Virus record (IMG/VR): IMGVR_UViG_3300019889_000166
Location: 1 to 64,000 of that record
Source: a virus
DNA length: 64,000 bases
Strand: one strand, 5' to 3'
Shown one piece after another: positions 1 to 7,564 of the stretch. Numbering within the stretch: position 1 is the stretch's first letter; the number at the start of each line of letters is the position of its first letter. The notes below the pieces were generated by a model. The model worked only from the letters and a program-made list of their open reading frames with translations. It did no database searches and was not told where the DNA came from. The position numbers and the translations under genes are program-made.

Positions 1-277
1 TGGAGAGTACCCGGACGGCAGGGGGTTCGGCGACGGTGGTGGGGTTGCCGTGGGATCTGTTGATGAGGCCTTCGTCGGCGAGGAGGGAGAGCGCGAACCG
101 GACGGTGGATCGGTTGATGCCGGTGAGGTTGGCGATCTTGGGTTCGCTGGGGAGCCGCTCGCCTGGTTGGAGGTCGCCGGTGGCGATGGCTTGCCGGATG
201 TGTGCGGCGAGCTGGTCGCGAAGGGGTGGCCTGGGCGGTACGTGGTTGAGGACGCCGGGGGTCAAGGTGAGGGGCAT
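1..277 (-). CDS. GntR-family transcriptional regulator, C-terminus cut by window edge
   Basis: The 92 visible codons start at an ATG at 277 and run off the left edge. Residues about 15-75 form a GntR winged helix with the signature LPSEPKIANLTGINRSTVR followed by FALSLLADEGLI. The effector domain lies outside the window, so the subfamily is unproven; the sequence resembles the N-terminus of the HutC/UTRA-type regulator at 4859-5677. Such regulators commonly repress transfer genes of actinomycete integrative elements (KorSA/TraR type). An operator-like palindrome lies 57 bp upstream of its start, which suggests autoregulation and control of the divergent rightward gene chain. Family call is firm; targets are inferred. 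Confidence 0.8.
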   Translation of the reverse strand, partial: MPLTLTPGVLNHVPPRPPLRDQLAAHIRQAIATGDLQPGERLPSEPKIANLTGINRSTVRFALSLLADEGLINRSHGNPTTVAEPPAVRVLS

Positions 278-292
278 GGGTCTGATGGTAGC

Positions 293-349
293 CACTTGTT
301 GGCTTTTTTGGACAGGTTTGGGCTGACTTGTTGACTTGTTGCAACAAGT
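293..349. promoter_or_regulatory. Operator-like repeats between divergent GntR gene and rightward genes
   Basis: Positions 334-349 are a perfect 16-bp palindrome, ACTTGTTGCAACAAGT. The same half-site, ACTTGTTG, occurs directly before it at 326-333, and a CACTTGTTGG copy lies at 293-302. Symmetric short sites between a GntR gene and a divergent operon are the usual layout for GntR-family operators. The motif TTGACTTGTTG (331-341) closely matches TTGACATGTTG at 6113-6123 in front of the transfer operon. No convincing -35/-10 pair could be assigned here. Confidence 0.6.
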
Positions 350-432
350 GGGTCCAAGGTGGGGGACATCAGAACTTGGCGTCACCGATCTGGGGAGCCG
401 TAGTGGACCCGGCGGACGAAGGGGAAGAAGAG

Positions 433-666
433 ATGAGCGAGCAGGTACTCGAGCGGGTCGGACGGCGCCACGTGAAGCTGTGGTTCGGTGCTCACGTCAT
501 CGGCGAGTTCGTCGGCGACACGGAGCACGCCGAGCAGTACGCGAAGGCGATGGACCGGAAGTTCGGCGGGCTGAAGATCACCGTCGACCCGGTCGCGCCC
601 GGCGAGACTCCGGTGCGTGCGTTGCCGCTGCCGGCGAAGCGCCTCTGGGATAACACCCCTCACTAG
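433..666 (+). CDS. Small hypothetical protein (77 aa)
   Basis: The ATG at 433 follows a GAAGAAGAG purine-rich tract. The product (MSEQVLERVGRRHVKLWFGAH...) is a compact soluble protein with alternating hydrophobic strands and a run resembling a small alpha/beta domain; I recognise no family. It is the first gene rightward from the operator palindrome and is followed by a strong hairpin at 741-774, so it may be transcribed alone. A longer in-frame start at 328 would begin inside the operator and is less likely. Confidence 0.5.
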   Translation: MSEQVLERVGRRHVKLWFGAHVIGEFVGDTEHAEQYAKAMDRKFGGLKITVDPVAPGETPVRALPLPAKRLWDNTPH

Positions 667-740
667 ACAGGTCAGGGTGCCGGTGTCGCGTCTCCCCTCG
701 ACGCACCCCATGGCCCGGCGCCCTGGCCGCTCCACTGCCT

Positions 741-774
741 CCAGTTCCCTCACTGATCGGGGGGAGGGAACTGG
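741..774 (+). terminator. Intrinsic-type hairpin after the first small gene
   Basis: Perfect 11-bp inverted repeat CCAGTTCCCTC (741-751) / GAGGGAACTGG (764-774) with a 12-nt loop, lying in the 157-bp gap between 666 and 824. There is no U-tract, as is usual in actinomycetes. Confidence 0.55.
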
Positions 775-823
775 GGGCGCTTCACGGCACAATCCACCGC
801 AACGACTGATGAAGGAGAAGAGA

Positions 824-1258
824 GTGCAGATCACCGACATGGAGCTGGAGCCCGCGGCCCGCGCGCTCTACGAGCATGCCTCCCCGGAGGTCGGCCCGTA
901 CGGGCCCCGCAAGGACTGGGGTGACAACAACTGGAACCCCGAGGTGCGTCAGTCCTGGTTCGACGGTGCGCGGGCAGTCCTAGAAGCCGCACCCCAGCCG
1001 GTGGTCGACCGGGAGGCAGTGAAGCGGGTCATCAACGAGGCGCGCGCGCTACCAGCAACCCATTCGAGCGAGCCGAGCGTCGAGGCCGTAATGGAGCTTG
1101 CCCGGCCGATGCCGACGCGGGAGCAGATCGCCGAGGCGCTGATGAAGGTGCGGGTCTCGACTGGCGAGTTCGCCGTCGGCGGCAAGGCGGTTTTCCACGG
1201 CGTGCACAACGAACTCGCCGACGCCGTGCTGGCGCTCATCAACGGGAGTGCGAAGTGA
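824..1258 (+). CDS. Hypothetical protein (144 aa)
   Basis: A GTG start at 824 is chosen because AAGGAG (812-817) sits 6 nt upstream; an ATG at 809 would overlap that ribosome binding site. The protein starts VQITDMELEPAARALYEH and carries a PEVRQSWFDGARAVL segment and a second helix set near MPTREQIAEALMKVR, typical of small actinophage and plasmid proteins of unknown role. Its stop overlaps the next GTG (GTGA at 1255-1258), so the two are translationally coupled. No function can be assigned. Confidence 0.6.
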   Translation: MQITDMELEPAARALYEHASPEVGPYGPRKDWGDNNWNPEVRQSWFDGARAVLEAAPQPVVDREAVKRVINEARALPATHSSEPSVEAVMELARPMPTREQIAEALMKVRVSTGEFAVGGKAVFHGVHNELADAVLALINGSAK

Positions 1259-1659
1259 TCCGCGAGGAGAAGTTCCTCATCTCGCACGCGCCCTACGCGG
1301 TGGACCTCGACAGCCTGAAGGTCGAGGGATTCCAGCGGGGCGATGGTGCCGAGCGCTTCCGGTGCGAGATCACTGCCACCTGGTTCCGTCGGAAGGATGG
1401 CGTGGTGCGCAGCCACCTCGGGTTGCTCTGGAACTACCAGAGCGTTCGGCCGGCGGATGCGGAGGCGTTCCTGCGCGCGCATGCCGATGGTCGATACGGC
1501 GGCGACTGTCTTGGCCGCTGGGACGGCGAGTCGTTCTGGGGGAACGTCAGCCTGCTTGAGCAGATGAAGCAGATGGACATCCTCATCCCAATGCTGGAGG
1601 ACTACCCGGACGCGCCGCGTGGCTTCGACGGCTGGTGGACCTTCAAGGGCAATGCCTAA
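1255..1659 (+). CDS. Hypothetical protein (134 aa)
   Basis: The GTG start overlaps the preceding stop by four bases. The protein is rich in Trp and aromatic residues (ATWFRRKDGVV, RWDGESFWG, GFDGWWTF) and looks like a small globular protein; no family recognised. It ends at an AT-rich 65-bp gap before the next gene. Confidence 0.6.
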   Translation: MIREEKFLISHAPYAVDLDSLKVEGFQRGDGAERFRCEITATWFRRKDGVVRSHLGLLWNYQSVRPADAEAFLRAHADGRYGGDCLGRWDGESFWGNVSLLEQMKQMDILIPMLEDYPDAPRGFDGWWTFKGNA

Positions 1660-1724
1660 CCGGTTAATCAACTTGTAGTCATAATTCTTCTTATATGCGG
1701 TTTGCCGCAGAATCGGAGTCGGAA

Positions 1725-2027
1725 GTGAGCAAGTATGAGATCGATGACGAGGTGATTCGCGGCCTGGTCGACAACCGCGATCTACTGCCGCCCCGCCTGC
1801 TGACGGCGGTGGCCGCGCTGGAGGAGCAGATCCCGCTCCCGACGCCGGTGAACGTCGGCGCGGTGGTGCGTACTGAGGGCGGCTTCCGTGGCGGCGTTTA
1901 CCTGCGCTGGGCGCACGACAACGCCACCCACTCGCCGTGGATCGCGGTCGGCGATCATGAGGAGCCGCACCGGACCGACGAGATCGGCCGCATCGTCGAA
2001 GTCTTGGCCGAAGGCGTGGATCTGTGA
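1725..2027 (+). CDS. Hypothetical acidic protein (100 aa)
   Basis: GTG at 1725 preceded by GGAG at 1715-1718 is preferred over an ATG at 1695, which has no ribosome binding site. The product (VSKYEIDDEVIRGLVDNRD...) is acidic and soluble. Its stop overlaps the next start (GTGA, 2024-2027), making it the first gene of a tightly coupled chain that runs to the integrase. No family recognised. Confidence 0.55.
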   Translation: MSKYEIDDEVIRGLVDNRDLLPPRLLTAVAALEEQIPLPTPVNVGAVVRTEGGFRGGVYLRWAHDNATHSPWIAVGDHEEPHRTDEIGRIVEVLAEGVDL

Positions 2028-2476
2028 GCGGCCTCCTGAACTACACGACCACGATCCCGGCTGCCAAGACCATCAGCGAGATGCAGGCCCTGCTGGCGAA
2101 GGCGGGCGCGGACTCGATCGCGGTGCACTACACCGAGGGGTCCGCGTCCGGGCTGACGTTCAGCCTGCGCACGAAGTACGGGCCGCAGCTGTTCACGCTC
2201 CCGGTGGACGTGCCCGCGGTGCAGAAGGTGCTGGCCGATCAGGGGCCGGCGAGCATGGCGCGGGCGAAGTTCTACAGCCCGGAGCATGCCGAGCGGGTCG
2301 CGTGGCGGATCTCGAAGACGTGGCTTGAGTCGCAGCTCGCGCTGGTCTCGGTGCAGATGGCGACAATGGATCAGGTGATGTTGCCGTACCTGCACGTCCG
2401 ACCCAACTTGACGATGTACGCGGCCTACCAGGAGCAGCAGGACGTGCTGGCGCTGACGGATGGGCAGGAGTCGTGA
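2024..2476 (+). CDS. Conserved actinomycete mobile-element protein (150 aa)
   Basis: The protein begins MSGLLNYTTTIPAAKTISEM and contains AERVAWRISKTWLESQLALV and a QMATMDQVMLPYL segment. I recognise this layout from small proteins common in actinophages and integrative plasmids, where it precedes DNA-processing genes; its biochemical role is not known to me. It overlaps its neighbours on both sides by four bases. Family recognition is from memory and not verified by search. Confidence 0.6.
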   Translation: MSGLLNYTTTIPAAKTISEMQALLAKAGADSIAVHYTEGSASGLTFSLRTKYGPQLFTLPVDVPAVQKVLADQGPASMARAKFYSPEHAERVAWRISKTWLESQLALVSVQMATMDQVMLPYLHVRPNLTMYAAYQEQQDVLALTDGQES

Positions 2477-2964
2477 GCGGCTGGGAGAAGTACGTCGAGC
2501 AGGCGGCGGTGTCGCTTGACCCGGCCGCGTTCGATCGGACCATCGAGAACCACGGCGGGTACATCCGCCAGTTCCGGCGAGACCGCGCCACCGAGTTGGC
2601 CCGGGGCGTCCTCGCCGCTGTCGGCCCGCTGATCGCGGAGGACGCCCGGGAGCGCATGGTCGCGGCGGCGGCGAGGGTGTTGAAGCGGGAGGGCTGTGAG
2701 GATGCGGCGGACAGGGCGCGCCGCGAGTACGCCGCGATGGACGACCGGCACCTGAACTCCTGCATCTGGATCGACCCGGGCCGCCAGGTCGGCGTGGCTT
2801 GCTTCGGCGGTACGCGCGTCCCAGTCGATCCGTTCATGGCGATCGTCGAGGAGGCGGGCGAGGATGCCGCGCGGGCCCTTTGGCCGTCGGTCACGGAGGC
2901 GCACGTTGCCGCTGGCAAGCTGTGGCGCGCCCGGTACCACGAGTGGCTGCGAGGCGCGCGATGA
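2473..2964 (+). CDS. Hypothetical protein with C-terminal DUF433-like segment (163 aa)
   Basis: Residues 1-95 are a helical, charged region with no match I know. Residues about 98-152 resemble DUF433, a small HTH-like domain found in VapB45-type antitoxins: a GGTRVPVDPFMAIVEEAG core followed by ALWPSVTEAHVAAGKLW, matching the family's G-x-P-x-I-x-GTRIPV then YPxLTxxDVxAAL pattern. It immediately precedes and overlaps the integrase gene by four bases, so a DNA-binding accessory role at the integrase operon is conceivable. No toxin partner is visible next to it. Confidence 0.5.
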   Translation: MSGWEKYVEQAAVSLDPAAFDRTIENHGGYIRQFRRDRATELARGVLAAVGPLIAEDARERMVAAAARVLKREGCEDAADRARREYAAMDDRHLNSCIWIDPGRQVGVACFGGTRVPVDPFMAIVEEAGEDAARALWPSVTEAHVAAGKLWRARYHEWLRGAR

Positions 2965-3917
2965 CCGATCTAGTCCCGATCACGAGCCTGTCCGACGAGG
3001 TCTCGCAGTACGGCCCAACCCGCCGCGTGCAGGTGCTGGTCGCGGCCTGGCTCGCCTCCTTCAACGCGGTCAACACGCAGAAGGCGTACGCGCGGGACAT
3101 GAAGATGTGGCTGCGGTTCTGCGAGGAGGCCGACGTCGACCCGCTGGCGGTGCTCAGGGTGCATGTCGATGCGTGGAAGCAGCGCGGTGCCGGGTTCGAC
3201 GCGCCCAAGCCACACCCGCCGTCCGTCGCCCGCCGCCTGTCCGCCGTGTCCAGTTGGTACGAGTACCTGGTGCAGGAGGAGGTGCTGGACCGGTCGCCCG
3301 CGGCGCACGTGAAGCGCCCGAAGGTCGACAACCGGCACTCGACGACGTTCGGGCTCGACGAGCACGAGGCGCGGGCCGTGATCAAGGCAGCCGGCGAGTG
3401 CGGGCTGCGGGAGTTGGCGGTGGTGTCGGTGCTGTTGTTGACGGGGATCCGGAACAGCGAGCTGGTGGAGTCGGACGTCGAGGACCTCGGCCATGAGCGC
3501 GGCCACTTCACGTTGGATGTGACGCGGAAGGGCGGCGCGAAGCAGCGGATCGTGTTGACGCTGGCTGCGGTCGCTGCCCTGGAGGTGTACCTCGCGGATC
3601 GGAAGTCGGGCCCGTTGATCGTGACGCGGACGGGTGCGCGGATTTCGCGGGAGCAGGTGGCGCGGATCGTGCGGAAGGTCGCGATCGCGGCGAAGGTGCC
3701 GCACGCCGACAAGGTGTCGCCTCACTCGTTGCGGCATGCGTTCGTCACGCTGTCGATGGATGCTGGGGCGATGGTTGAGGATGTGCAGGACGCGGTGGGG
3801 CATCAGTCGTTGGATACGACGATGCGGTACAAGCGGAACCGGGGCCGACTGGAGAGGTTCCCGGGCGACAAGCTGGCACGGTTCGTGCTCGGCGGCGATG
3901 AGGAGACGGCATCGTGA
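2961..3917 (+). CDS. int: Tyrosine recombinase / integrase of the left module (318 aa)
   Basis: This site-specific recombinase would integrate and excise the left element. ATG at 2961 overlaps the previous stop (ATGA); a longer in-frame start at 2799 would lie inside that gene. Residues about 23-105 form a SAM-like core-binding domain (QKAYARDMKMWLRFCEE). The catalytic domain shows R164 (TGIRNSEL), K190 (RKGGAK), H255-x-x-R258 (HSLRH), H281 (GHQS) and nucleophile Y290 (TTMRYKR), so the full catalytic set is present. It is embedded in a chain of small genes rather than at a visible attachment site. An excisionase-like gene lies 8 kb away at 11972-12190. Confidence 0.93.
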   Translation: MTDLVPITSLSDEVSQYGPTRRVQVLVAAWLASFNAVNTQKAYARDMKMWLRFCEEADVDPLAVLRVHVDAWKQRGAGFDAPKPHPPSVARRLSAVSSWYEYLVQEEVLDRSPAAHVKRPKVDNRHSTTFGLDEHEARAVIKAAGECGLRELAVVSVLLLTGIRNSELVESDVEDLGHERGHFTLDVTRKGGAKQRIVLTLAAVAALEVYLADRKSGPLIVTRTGARISREQVARIVRKVAIAAKVPHADKVSPHSLRHAFVTLSMDAGAMVEDVQDAVGHQSLDTTMRYKRNRGRLERFPGDKLARFVLGGDEETAS

Positions 3918-4180
3918 GTGAGCAACTGGACGCCCTCGCGGGCTACTTCGACGCCATGGCGCAACAGCGCCTCGAAGACTCCGCGCGCCTGGCCAGCACC
4001 TTCACCGAGCGCGAACTGCTGCTGATCAAGGAGGCCGCAGTCATGGGCTATGTGCAGGGCGGGATGGGAGGCGGTCATCACGGCAACATCCCGCACGACA
4101 GAGACATCCTCCAAGAGGTCCTACTCGCCTGCAAGCAGCACCCGGACCTGTACCCGACCATCACCGGGGAGCCATCGTGA
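3914..4180 (+). CDS. Hypothetical protein (88 aa)
   Basis: Overlaps the integrase stop by four bases (GTGA). The N-terminal half is helical (LDALAGYFDAMAQQRLEDSARL) and residues around 55-63 contain a Gly/His-rich turn, GGMGGGHHGN. No known family. Confidence 0.55.
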   Translation: MSEQLDALAGYFDAMAQQRLEDSARLASTFTERELLLIKEAAVMGYVQGGMGGGHHGNIPHDRDILQEVLLACKQHPDLYPTITGEPS

Positions 4181-4458
4181 GCGAACCAGCGATCAACATC
4201 ATCGCCAACGACATCCCGTACTTCAGCGGCGAGACCAACCCGCTGAAGGCGCTCGAGTCCTCGGTGACGTTCTCCAGCATGGACTGGGGCGAGGCCCGCG
4301 ACACGGCGTGGATCTACGGCATCGTGTGTGGCTGGGATGAGGATGACCCGGAGGAGGAGGGGGCGATGCCGGAGGTGGCTGCCAAGTTCGGCTGGACCGA
4401 TGAGCAGGTGGCGCGCCTGCGGGGACTCCACGCCGAGTTCATCAGGATGGCCGAGTGA
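4177..4458 (+). CDS. Hypothetical acidic protein (93 aa)
   Basis: GTG start overlapping the preceding stop. A small acidic protein with a DWGEARDTAWIYGIVCGWDE segment and an acidic DDPEEEG stretch, ending in a helical EQVARLRGLHAEFIRMAE. Coupled to the next gene by a four-base overlap. No family recognised. Confidence 0.55.
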   Translation: MSEPAINIIANDIPYFSGETNPLKALESSVTFSSMDWGEARDTAWIYGIVCGWDEDDPEEEGAMPEVAAKFGWTDEQVARLRGLHAEFIRMAE

Positions 4459-4862
4459 CGATGCGTCTACTCCCCAGCAGGAACGACCTGCCCCTGCTGT
4501 GGGATGGGCGGGTCGTAGAGTGGCGCGGCTGGTCGGACGGTACGACGACCATGGCGCTGCACAATCCGAAGGAGCGCTGCACCGGGTGCGGATCCAGCGC
4601 TGAGCCAGCGATCAACGCCGGGATCATGGACGCCAAGCAAGGCGAGATGGTCGAGCACGAGCCGCTGAAGAAGACCAAGTCCGGCCGCACGTACCGAGGT
4701 CGGACCATCCTCGTTCCCGCCAATCGCTGGGCGAGGCTGTTCGCCTTCCGATGCCCGGACTGCCAGCAGGACGAGGTGTGGGACAAGGATGCCGACGAGT
4801 GGTGGACGCTGGACGAGTCCGACTACGGCAGCGATGGATCGACCGACCCGCGCCTGTTCTAG
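4455..4862 (+). CDS. Zinc-ribbon-like hypothetical protein (135 aa)
   Basis: Two CxxC knuckles, RCTGCGSS near residue 42 and FRCPDCQQDEVW near residue 99, suggest one structural zinc site formed across the protein. Small zinc-ribbon proteins of this sort are frequent in actinophages and actinomycete integrative elements; their roles are mostly unknown. This is the last gene of the rightward chain, and its stop overlaps by three bases the stop of the convergent GntR gene. Confidence 0.6.
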   Translation: MTMRLLPSRNDLPLLWDGRVVEWRGWSDGTTTMALHNPKERCTGCGSSAEPAINAGIMDAKQGEMVEHEPLKKTKSGRTYRGRTILVPANRWARLFAFRCPDCQQDEVWDKDADEWWTLDESDYGSDGSTDPRLF

Positions 4863-5677
4863 CCCTCGCTGAGGTCGAGCTCCACCTCGTAGTGCAGCAC
4901 GGCGCGATCCCCCGGCGAGATGACCCGTGACGCTTCGACGGGCCGCTCCCCCACCCAGAACACCCGGACCATCGAGATCACCGGTCCGGGTGTTTCCATG
5001 CGCAGCGCCTTGCGTTCGTCGTCGCGGGGCATCCGGGCTTCCGCGTCGTGCGTCACCCGGGTGACTTCGAGCCCGAGGGAGAACAGTTCGGCGATGGTGC
5101 CGCCGGGCCAGGGCTGCTGGCCGGGGTCGATGAGCGGGGTTCCGCCGGCGAGCTTCCACGGGATCGCGGAGCGTTGCAGCTCCATGGGCTGGCCTTTGGC
5201 GTACTTCACGAACCGGCGGCGGAGGAGGTCGGAGCCTTCTGGGAGGAGGAGGCGGCGGGCGTCTTCGGCGGTGGCGGGTTCTTTGGTGACGTGGGCGTCG
5301 ACGGTGTACTGCGGCCAGCTGATGCCGTGGTCTTCGGTGAACGCGGAGGTGAGCGGGTGGGGCTCGCCTGACTTGAGGAGGCGGAGGGTGCGGCCGTAGC
5401 GCTCAGCGTCGATGGGGCGTTGAGGGGGCGTATCCCGGACGCGGGTTGCCGCGCCGCTGCGCTTGACGATCAGGGCTTCGCTTTCGAGGATGCCGAGCGC
5501 GTCGCGGATCGAGCCTCGGGACAGCCCGGTGCCTTCCATCATCTCGGCCTCGCTGGGGAGTTCCTCACCGGGGGTGAGCCTGCCGTCGTCGATCGCTTCG
5601 CGCAGGGACGCGGCTAGCTGACGGTACTTGGGCAGCTGCGCGTGGTGGTCGATCAGCGCGGTGAGGTCGATCGGCAT
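4859..5677 (-). CDS. GntR/HutC-family regulator with UTRA domain (272 aa)
   Basis: Residues about 14-80 are a GntR winged helix (LPSEAEMMEGTGLSRGSIR then DALGILESEALI). Residues about 100-265 fit a UTRA effector-binding domain (LLRRRFVKYAKGQPMELQ, then PVISMVRVFWVGERPVEAS). Length is normal for the HutC subfamily. In actinomycete conjugative elements regulators of this type (KorSA, TraR, Pra-linked) repress transfer and replication promoters. It sits immediately before the transfer-region promoter at 6110-6149 and probably represses it. Its N-terminal domain resembles the truncated regulator at 1-277. Confidence 0.9.
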   Translation of the reverse strand: MPIDLTALIDHHAQLPKYRQLAASLREAIDDGRLTPGEELPSEAEMMEGTGLSRGSIRDALGILESEALIVKRSGAATRVRDTPPQRPIDAERYGRTLRLLKSGEPHPLTSAFTEDHGISWPQYTVDAHVTKEPATAEDARRLLLPEGSDLLRRRFVKYAKGQPMELQRSAIPWKLAGGTPLIDPGQQPWPGGTIAELFSLGLEVTRVTHDAEARMPRDDERKALRMETPGPVISMVRVFWVGERPVEASRVISPGDRAVLHYEVELDLSEG

Positions 5678-5707
5678 GTGCTCAGCGTAACGGTCGGGGG
5701 CGGCGTG

Positions 5708-6079
5708 TCATTGCCACGCCTCACGCCAGTTCGGTCTGTCCCGGTGGACGGATGCGAGTTGCCGTACCACCGCCCAGGCCAGAATGCGCTCACCGAGGCG
5801 CTCGGGGTCCTTGTTCTCCAGGACGATGCTGCATTCAGCCAAGATCGCCCGGTCGGCTGCGATCCGGGCCAGATCCTCAGTGGGCGTAGGCGGGCCAGGC
5901 ATGTCCCAACCAGCCTGGAACTCGCCGCCGCGTCGGAGTTGCAGCATCCAACGAAGTTCGAGGTCTCCGCTGGCCGCTGTCGCGCTGCATGCGTCGATCG
6001 CTGTTTGCGCCTCCACGCATGCCCGCTGCCGCTCGTCCCAGATCGCGGTGAGCCACGCGGCGATGTCATCGGTCTGCAT
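5708..6079 (-). CDS. DUF6221-like hypothetical protein (123 aa)
   Basis: The pattern fits DUF6221, a family found almost only in actinomycetes and their phages: an N-terminal helix (MQTDDIAAWLTAIWDERQRAC), a middle ARIAADRAILAEC helix and a C-terminal VVRQLASVHRDRPNWREAW. Function of the family is unknown. It is divergent from the transfer operon, and a TAAGGT hexamer (complement of 6086-6091) 6 nt before its ATG may be a -10 box for a near-leaderless message. Family match is from pattern memory. Confidence 0.55.
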   Translation of the reverse strand: MQTDDIAAWLTAIWDERQRACVEAQTAIDACSATAASGDLELRWMLQLRRGGEFQAGWDMPGPPTPTEDLARIAADRAILAECSIVLENKDPERLGERILAWAVVRQLASVHRDRPNWREAWQ

Positions 6080-6109
6080 GCCTAGACCTTACCCGCGAAA
6101 CGCCGTGGA

Positions 6110-6149
6110 ATGTTGACATGTTGACCTGTCTGTATAGGTGGCTTACCGT
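6110..6149 (+). promoter_or_regulatory. Candidate promoter and operator of the transfer operon
   Basis: A -35 TTGACC (6121-6126) and an actinomycete-style -10 TACCGT (6144-6149) are separated by 17 bp. The -35 is part of a direct repeat, ATGTTGAC at 6110-6117 and 6118-6125. This repeat shares TTGACATGTTG with the GntR-side sequence at 331-341, so it is a good candidate site for one of the two GntR regulators. Confidence 0.5.
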
Positions 6150-6156
6150 AGGGGAC

Positions 6157-6177
6157 TACGCGCGCGCAGTGCGCGTA
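6157..6177. promoter_or_regulatory. GC inverted repeat downstream of the transfer promoter
   Basis: TACGCGCGCGCAGTGCGCGTA has arms TACGCGC / GCGCGTA around a short centre, 8 bp after the proposed -10. A closely similar palindrome lies downstream of the TTGACA box at 9206, in front of the translocase gene, so both could be one regulator's operator. Confidence 0.4.
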
Positions 6178-6202
6178 TGTGCGCGGGAGAGAGAGGCTCG
6201 GG

Positions 6203-6457
6203 ATGGCTCACCAGCAGCGGCTCAAACTGACGCTCCGCAACGTCGTGAACGACCGCACCTGGACCGGAAAGACCTACACCCGCGAGATCACCGCCGACCC
6301 CGACGACCACGCCGTCATCCGCGACTACCTCGAGCAGATGGCCCGCAGTCTCGACCACCGCACCGGTGAGCCGTGGTGGCGCGTCCAGTACGAGGTCCGC
6401 GTCGAAGGTCTCGACGAGACGTGGCGCGAGCTCACCGTCCCGGGCGCGGCGCTCTGA
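6203..6457 (+). CDS. Hypothetical protein, first gene of transfer operon (84 aa)
   Basis: ATG at 6203 follows GAGAGAGG. The protein (MAHQQRLKLTLRNVVNDRTW) appears to be an all-beta small protein: alternating polar and aromatic residues and a repeated RVQYEVRVEG strand pattern. Stop and next start share one base (TGATG at 6455-6459). No family recognised; position suggests a role in transfer or its control. Confidence 0.6.
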   Translation: MAHQQRLKLTLRNVVNDRTWTGKTYTREITADPDDHAVIRDYLEQMARSLDHRTGEPWWRVQYEVRVEGLDETWRELTVPGAAL

Positions 6458-6732
6458 TGGCCGCCGAGGTGGTCCAGTTCGAGCGGCCGGAGCCGAAGCC
6501 GACGCGCGCGGAGAACGCGCACAAGAAGCGGCGGCTGGAGATCATCGGCAAGCGCATGGCGACGGCGTCCAGCCCCCGCGAAAAACTCGACGTCGCGCTC
6601 GACTACTTCCGGGCGACGGCCGCCGACCACCACGTGAACCAGGCCAAGGCCGGGATTGCCACCGAACACCTCGCCGACCGGCTGATCGCCTCGGCCGACC
6701 AACTCGCGAACACGATCCGGAGGAACCGATGA
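6457..6732 (+). CDS. Hypothetical basic helical protein (91 aa)
   Basis: Start overlaps the previous stop by one base. The protein is basic and helical (KPTRAENAHKKRRLEIIGKR; ADRLIASADQLANTIRRNR), like small accessory proteins in actinomycete plasmid transfer operons. Four-base overlap with the next gene. Function unknown. Confidence 0.6.
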   Translation: MAAEVVQFERPEPKPTRAENAHKKRRLEIIGKRMATASSPREKLDVALDYFRATAADHHVNQAKAGIATEHLADRLIASADQLANTIRRNR

Positions 6733-7100
6733 GCGCCATCGAAACCACTGACGGCCGCGCGCAGGACGTTGTCCGGCCGGTCGCCACCATCACCACGCTC
6801 CCCCGCGCCACGCCTGATCTCGCGCCGCTGCCGATCCCGACCCTGGCGCAGGTGGGTGACCTGATCTGCCCGCCTGACCTGTGGTCCGACGACCGGCCCA
6901 GCCTGCGGAAGGTGTGGCTGTACGGCGTCTACGGACGCTGGACAGCTGCCGACGGGTTCTGGCGTTACGCCGGCGCCACCTTCGCGACCGTGATGCTCGT
7001 GCCCATCGGCGTTCTCTACCTCCTGGCGTGGATCCTCGAACGACCCTCCCGCGTCGCCGTAGTCGCTGTCCTGTACGGCCTGTACCGACTCGCCTTCTAA
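6729..7100 (+). CDS. Membrane protein of the transfer operon, Spd-like (123 aa)
   Basis: A soluble N-terminal half ends in PSLRKVWLYGVYGRWTA, followed by two transmembrane helices near residues 84-105 (FATVMLVPIGVLYLLAWIL) and 107-122. Small membrane proteins of this kind precede the DUF2637 and TraB genes in actinomycete integrative plasmids and are grouped as spread (Spd) proteins, needed for intramycelial movement of the element. The assignment rests on context and topology. Confidence 0.6.
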   Translation: MSAIETTDGRAQDVVRPVATITTLPRATPDLAPLPIPTLAQVGDLICPPDLWSDDRPSLRKVWLYGVYGRWTAADGFWRYAGATFATVMLVPIGVLYLLAWILERPSRVAVVAVLYGLYRLAF

Positions 7101-7117
7101 CGGAAAGGAATCTGACC

Positions 7118-7561
7118 ATGACGCTCACGCTGGGCGGCATCGCAGCAGTCGCCCTTGCCATCGCGCTCACCTTCATGTTCAAGAAGATGGCTAAGCGCGC
7201 CACCGTCTACCTGATGCTGATCGCCGGGGTCGCCGGGATCGGCGGGATCCTCGGCTCGATCGTGGACCGGATCGTCAACAGTGCTGTCGGTGGTGCGGCC
7301 TCCGCGACTGAGCGGCTGTCCGGGCAGGCGATCGGTGGCTTCATCATCATCGCTGTCATGTCGATCGCGCTGTGGCCGCACGTCAAGCCGAAGGGCCAGC
7401 CGCCGACGAGGCTCACGCCGTGGATCGCGTTCGTCTACGGCGCTGTCCTGTACGCGGTCGGTGGGGTCTTCTCCGAGCTGGCCGGGCTGTCAACGAACAT
7501 CGTCGCGCAGGGCGCGAACTTCCTGCTCTCCGGCGCTACGGCGTTCATCCAGGGGTTCTGA
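7118..7561 (+). CDS. Multi-pass membrane protein of the transfer operon (147 aa)
   Basis: A GGAAAGGA ribosome binding site precedes the ATG at 7118. Four hydrophobic segments can be seen: residues 5-22, 30-52, 72-86 and 100-122. The protein is Gly/Ala/Ile rich with no catalytic motif. It lies directly before the DUF2637 gene, so it is probably part of the same Spd membrane assembly. Confidence 0.65.
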   Translation: MTLTLGGIAAVALAIALTFMFKKMAKRATVYLMLIAGVAGIGGILGSIVDRIVNSAVGGAASATERLSGQAIGGFIIIAVMSIALWPHVKPKGQPPTRLTPWIAFVYGAVLYAVGGVFSELAGLSTNIVAQGANFLLSGATAFIQGF

Positions 7562-7564
7562 CTG

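Noticed and set aside
1660-1724. AT-rich gap with CATAAT and TTATAT hexamers as possible promoter
   Set aside because: No -35 at acceptable spacing to either hexamer; kept only as an AT-rich gap before the coupled gene chain.
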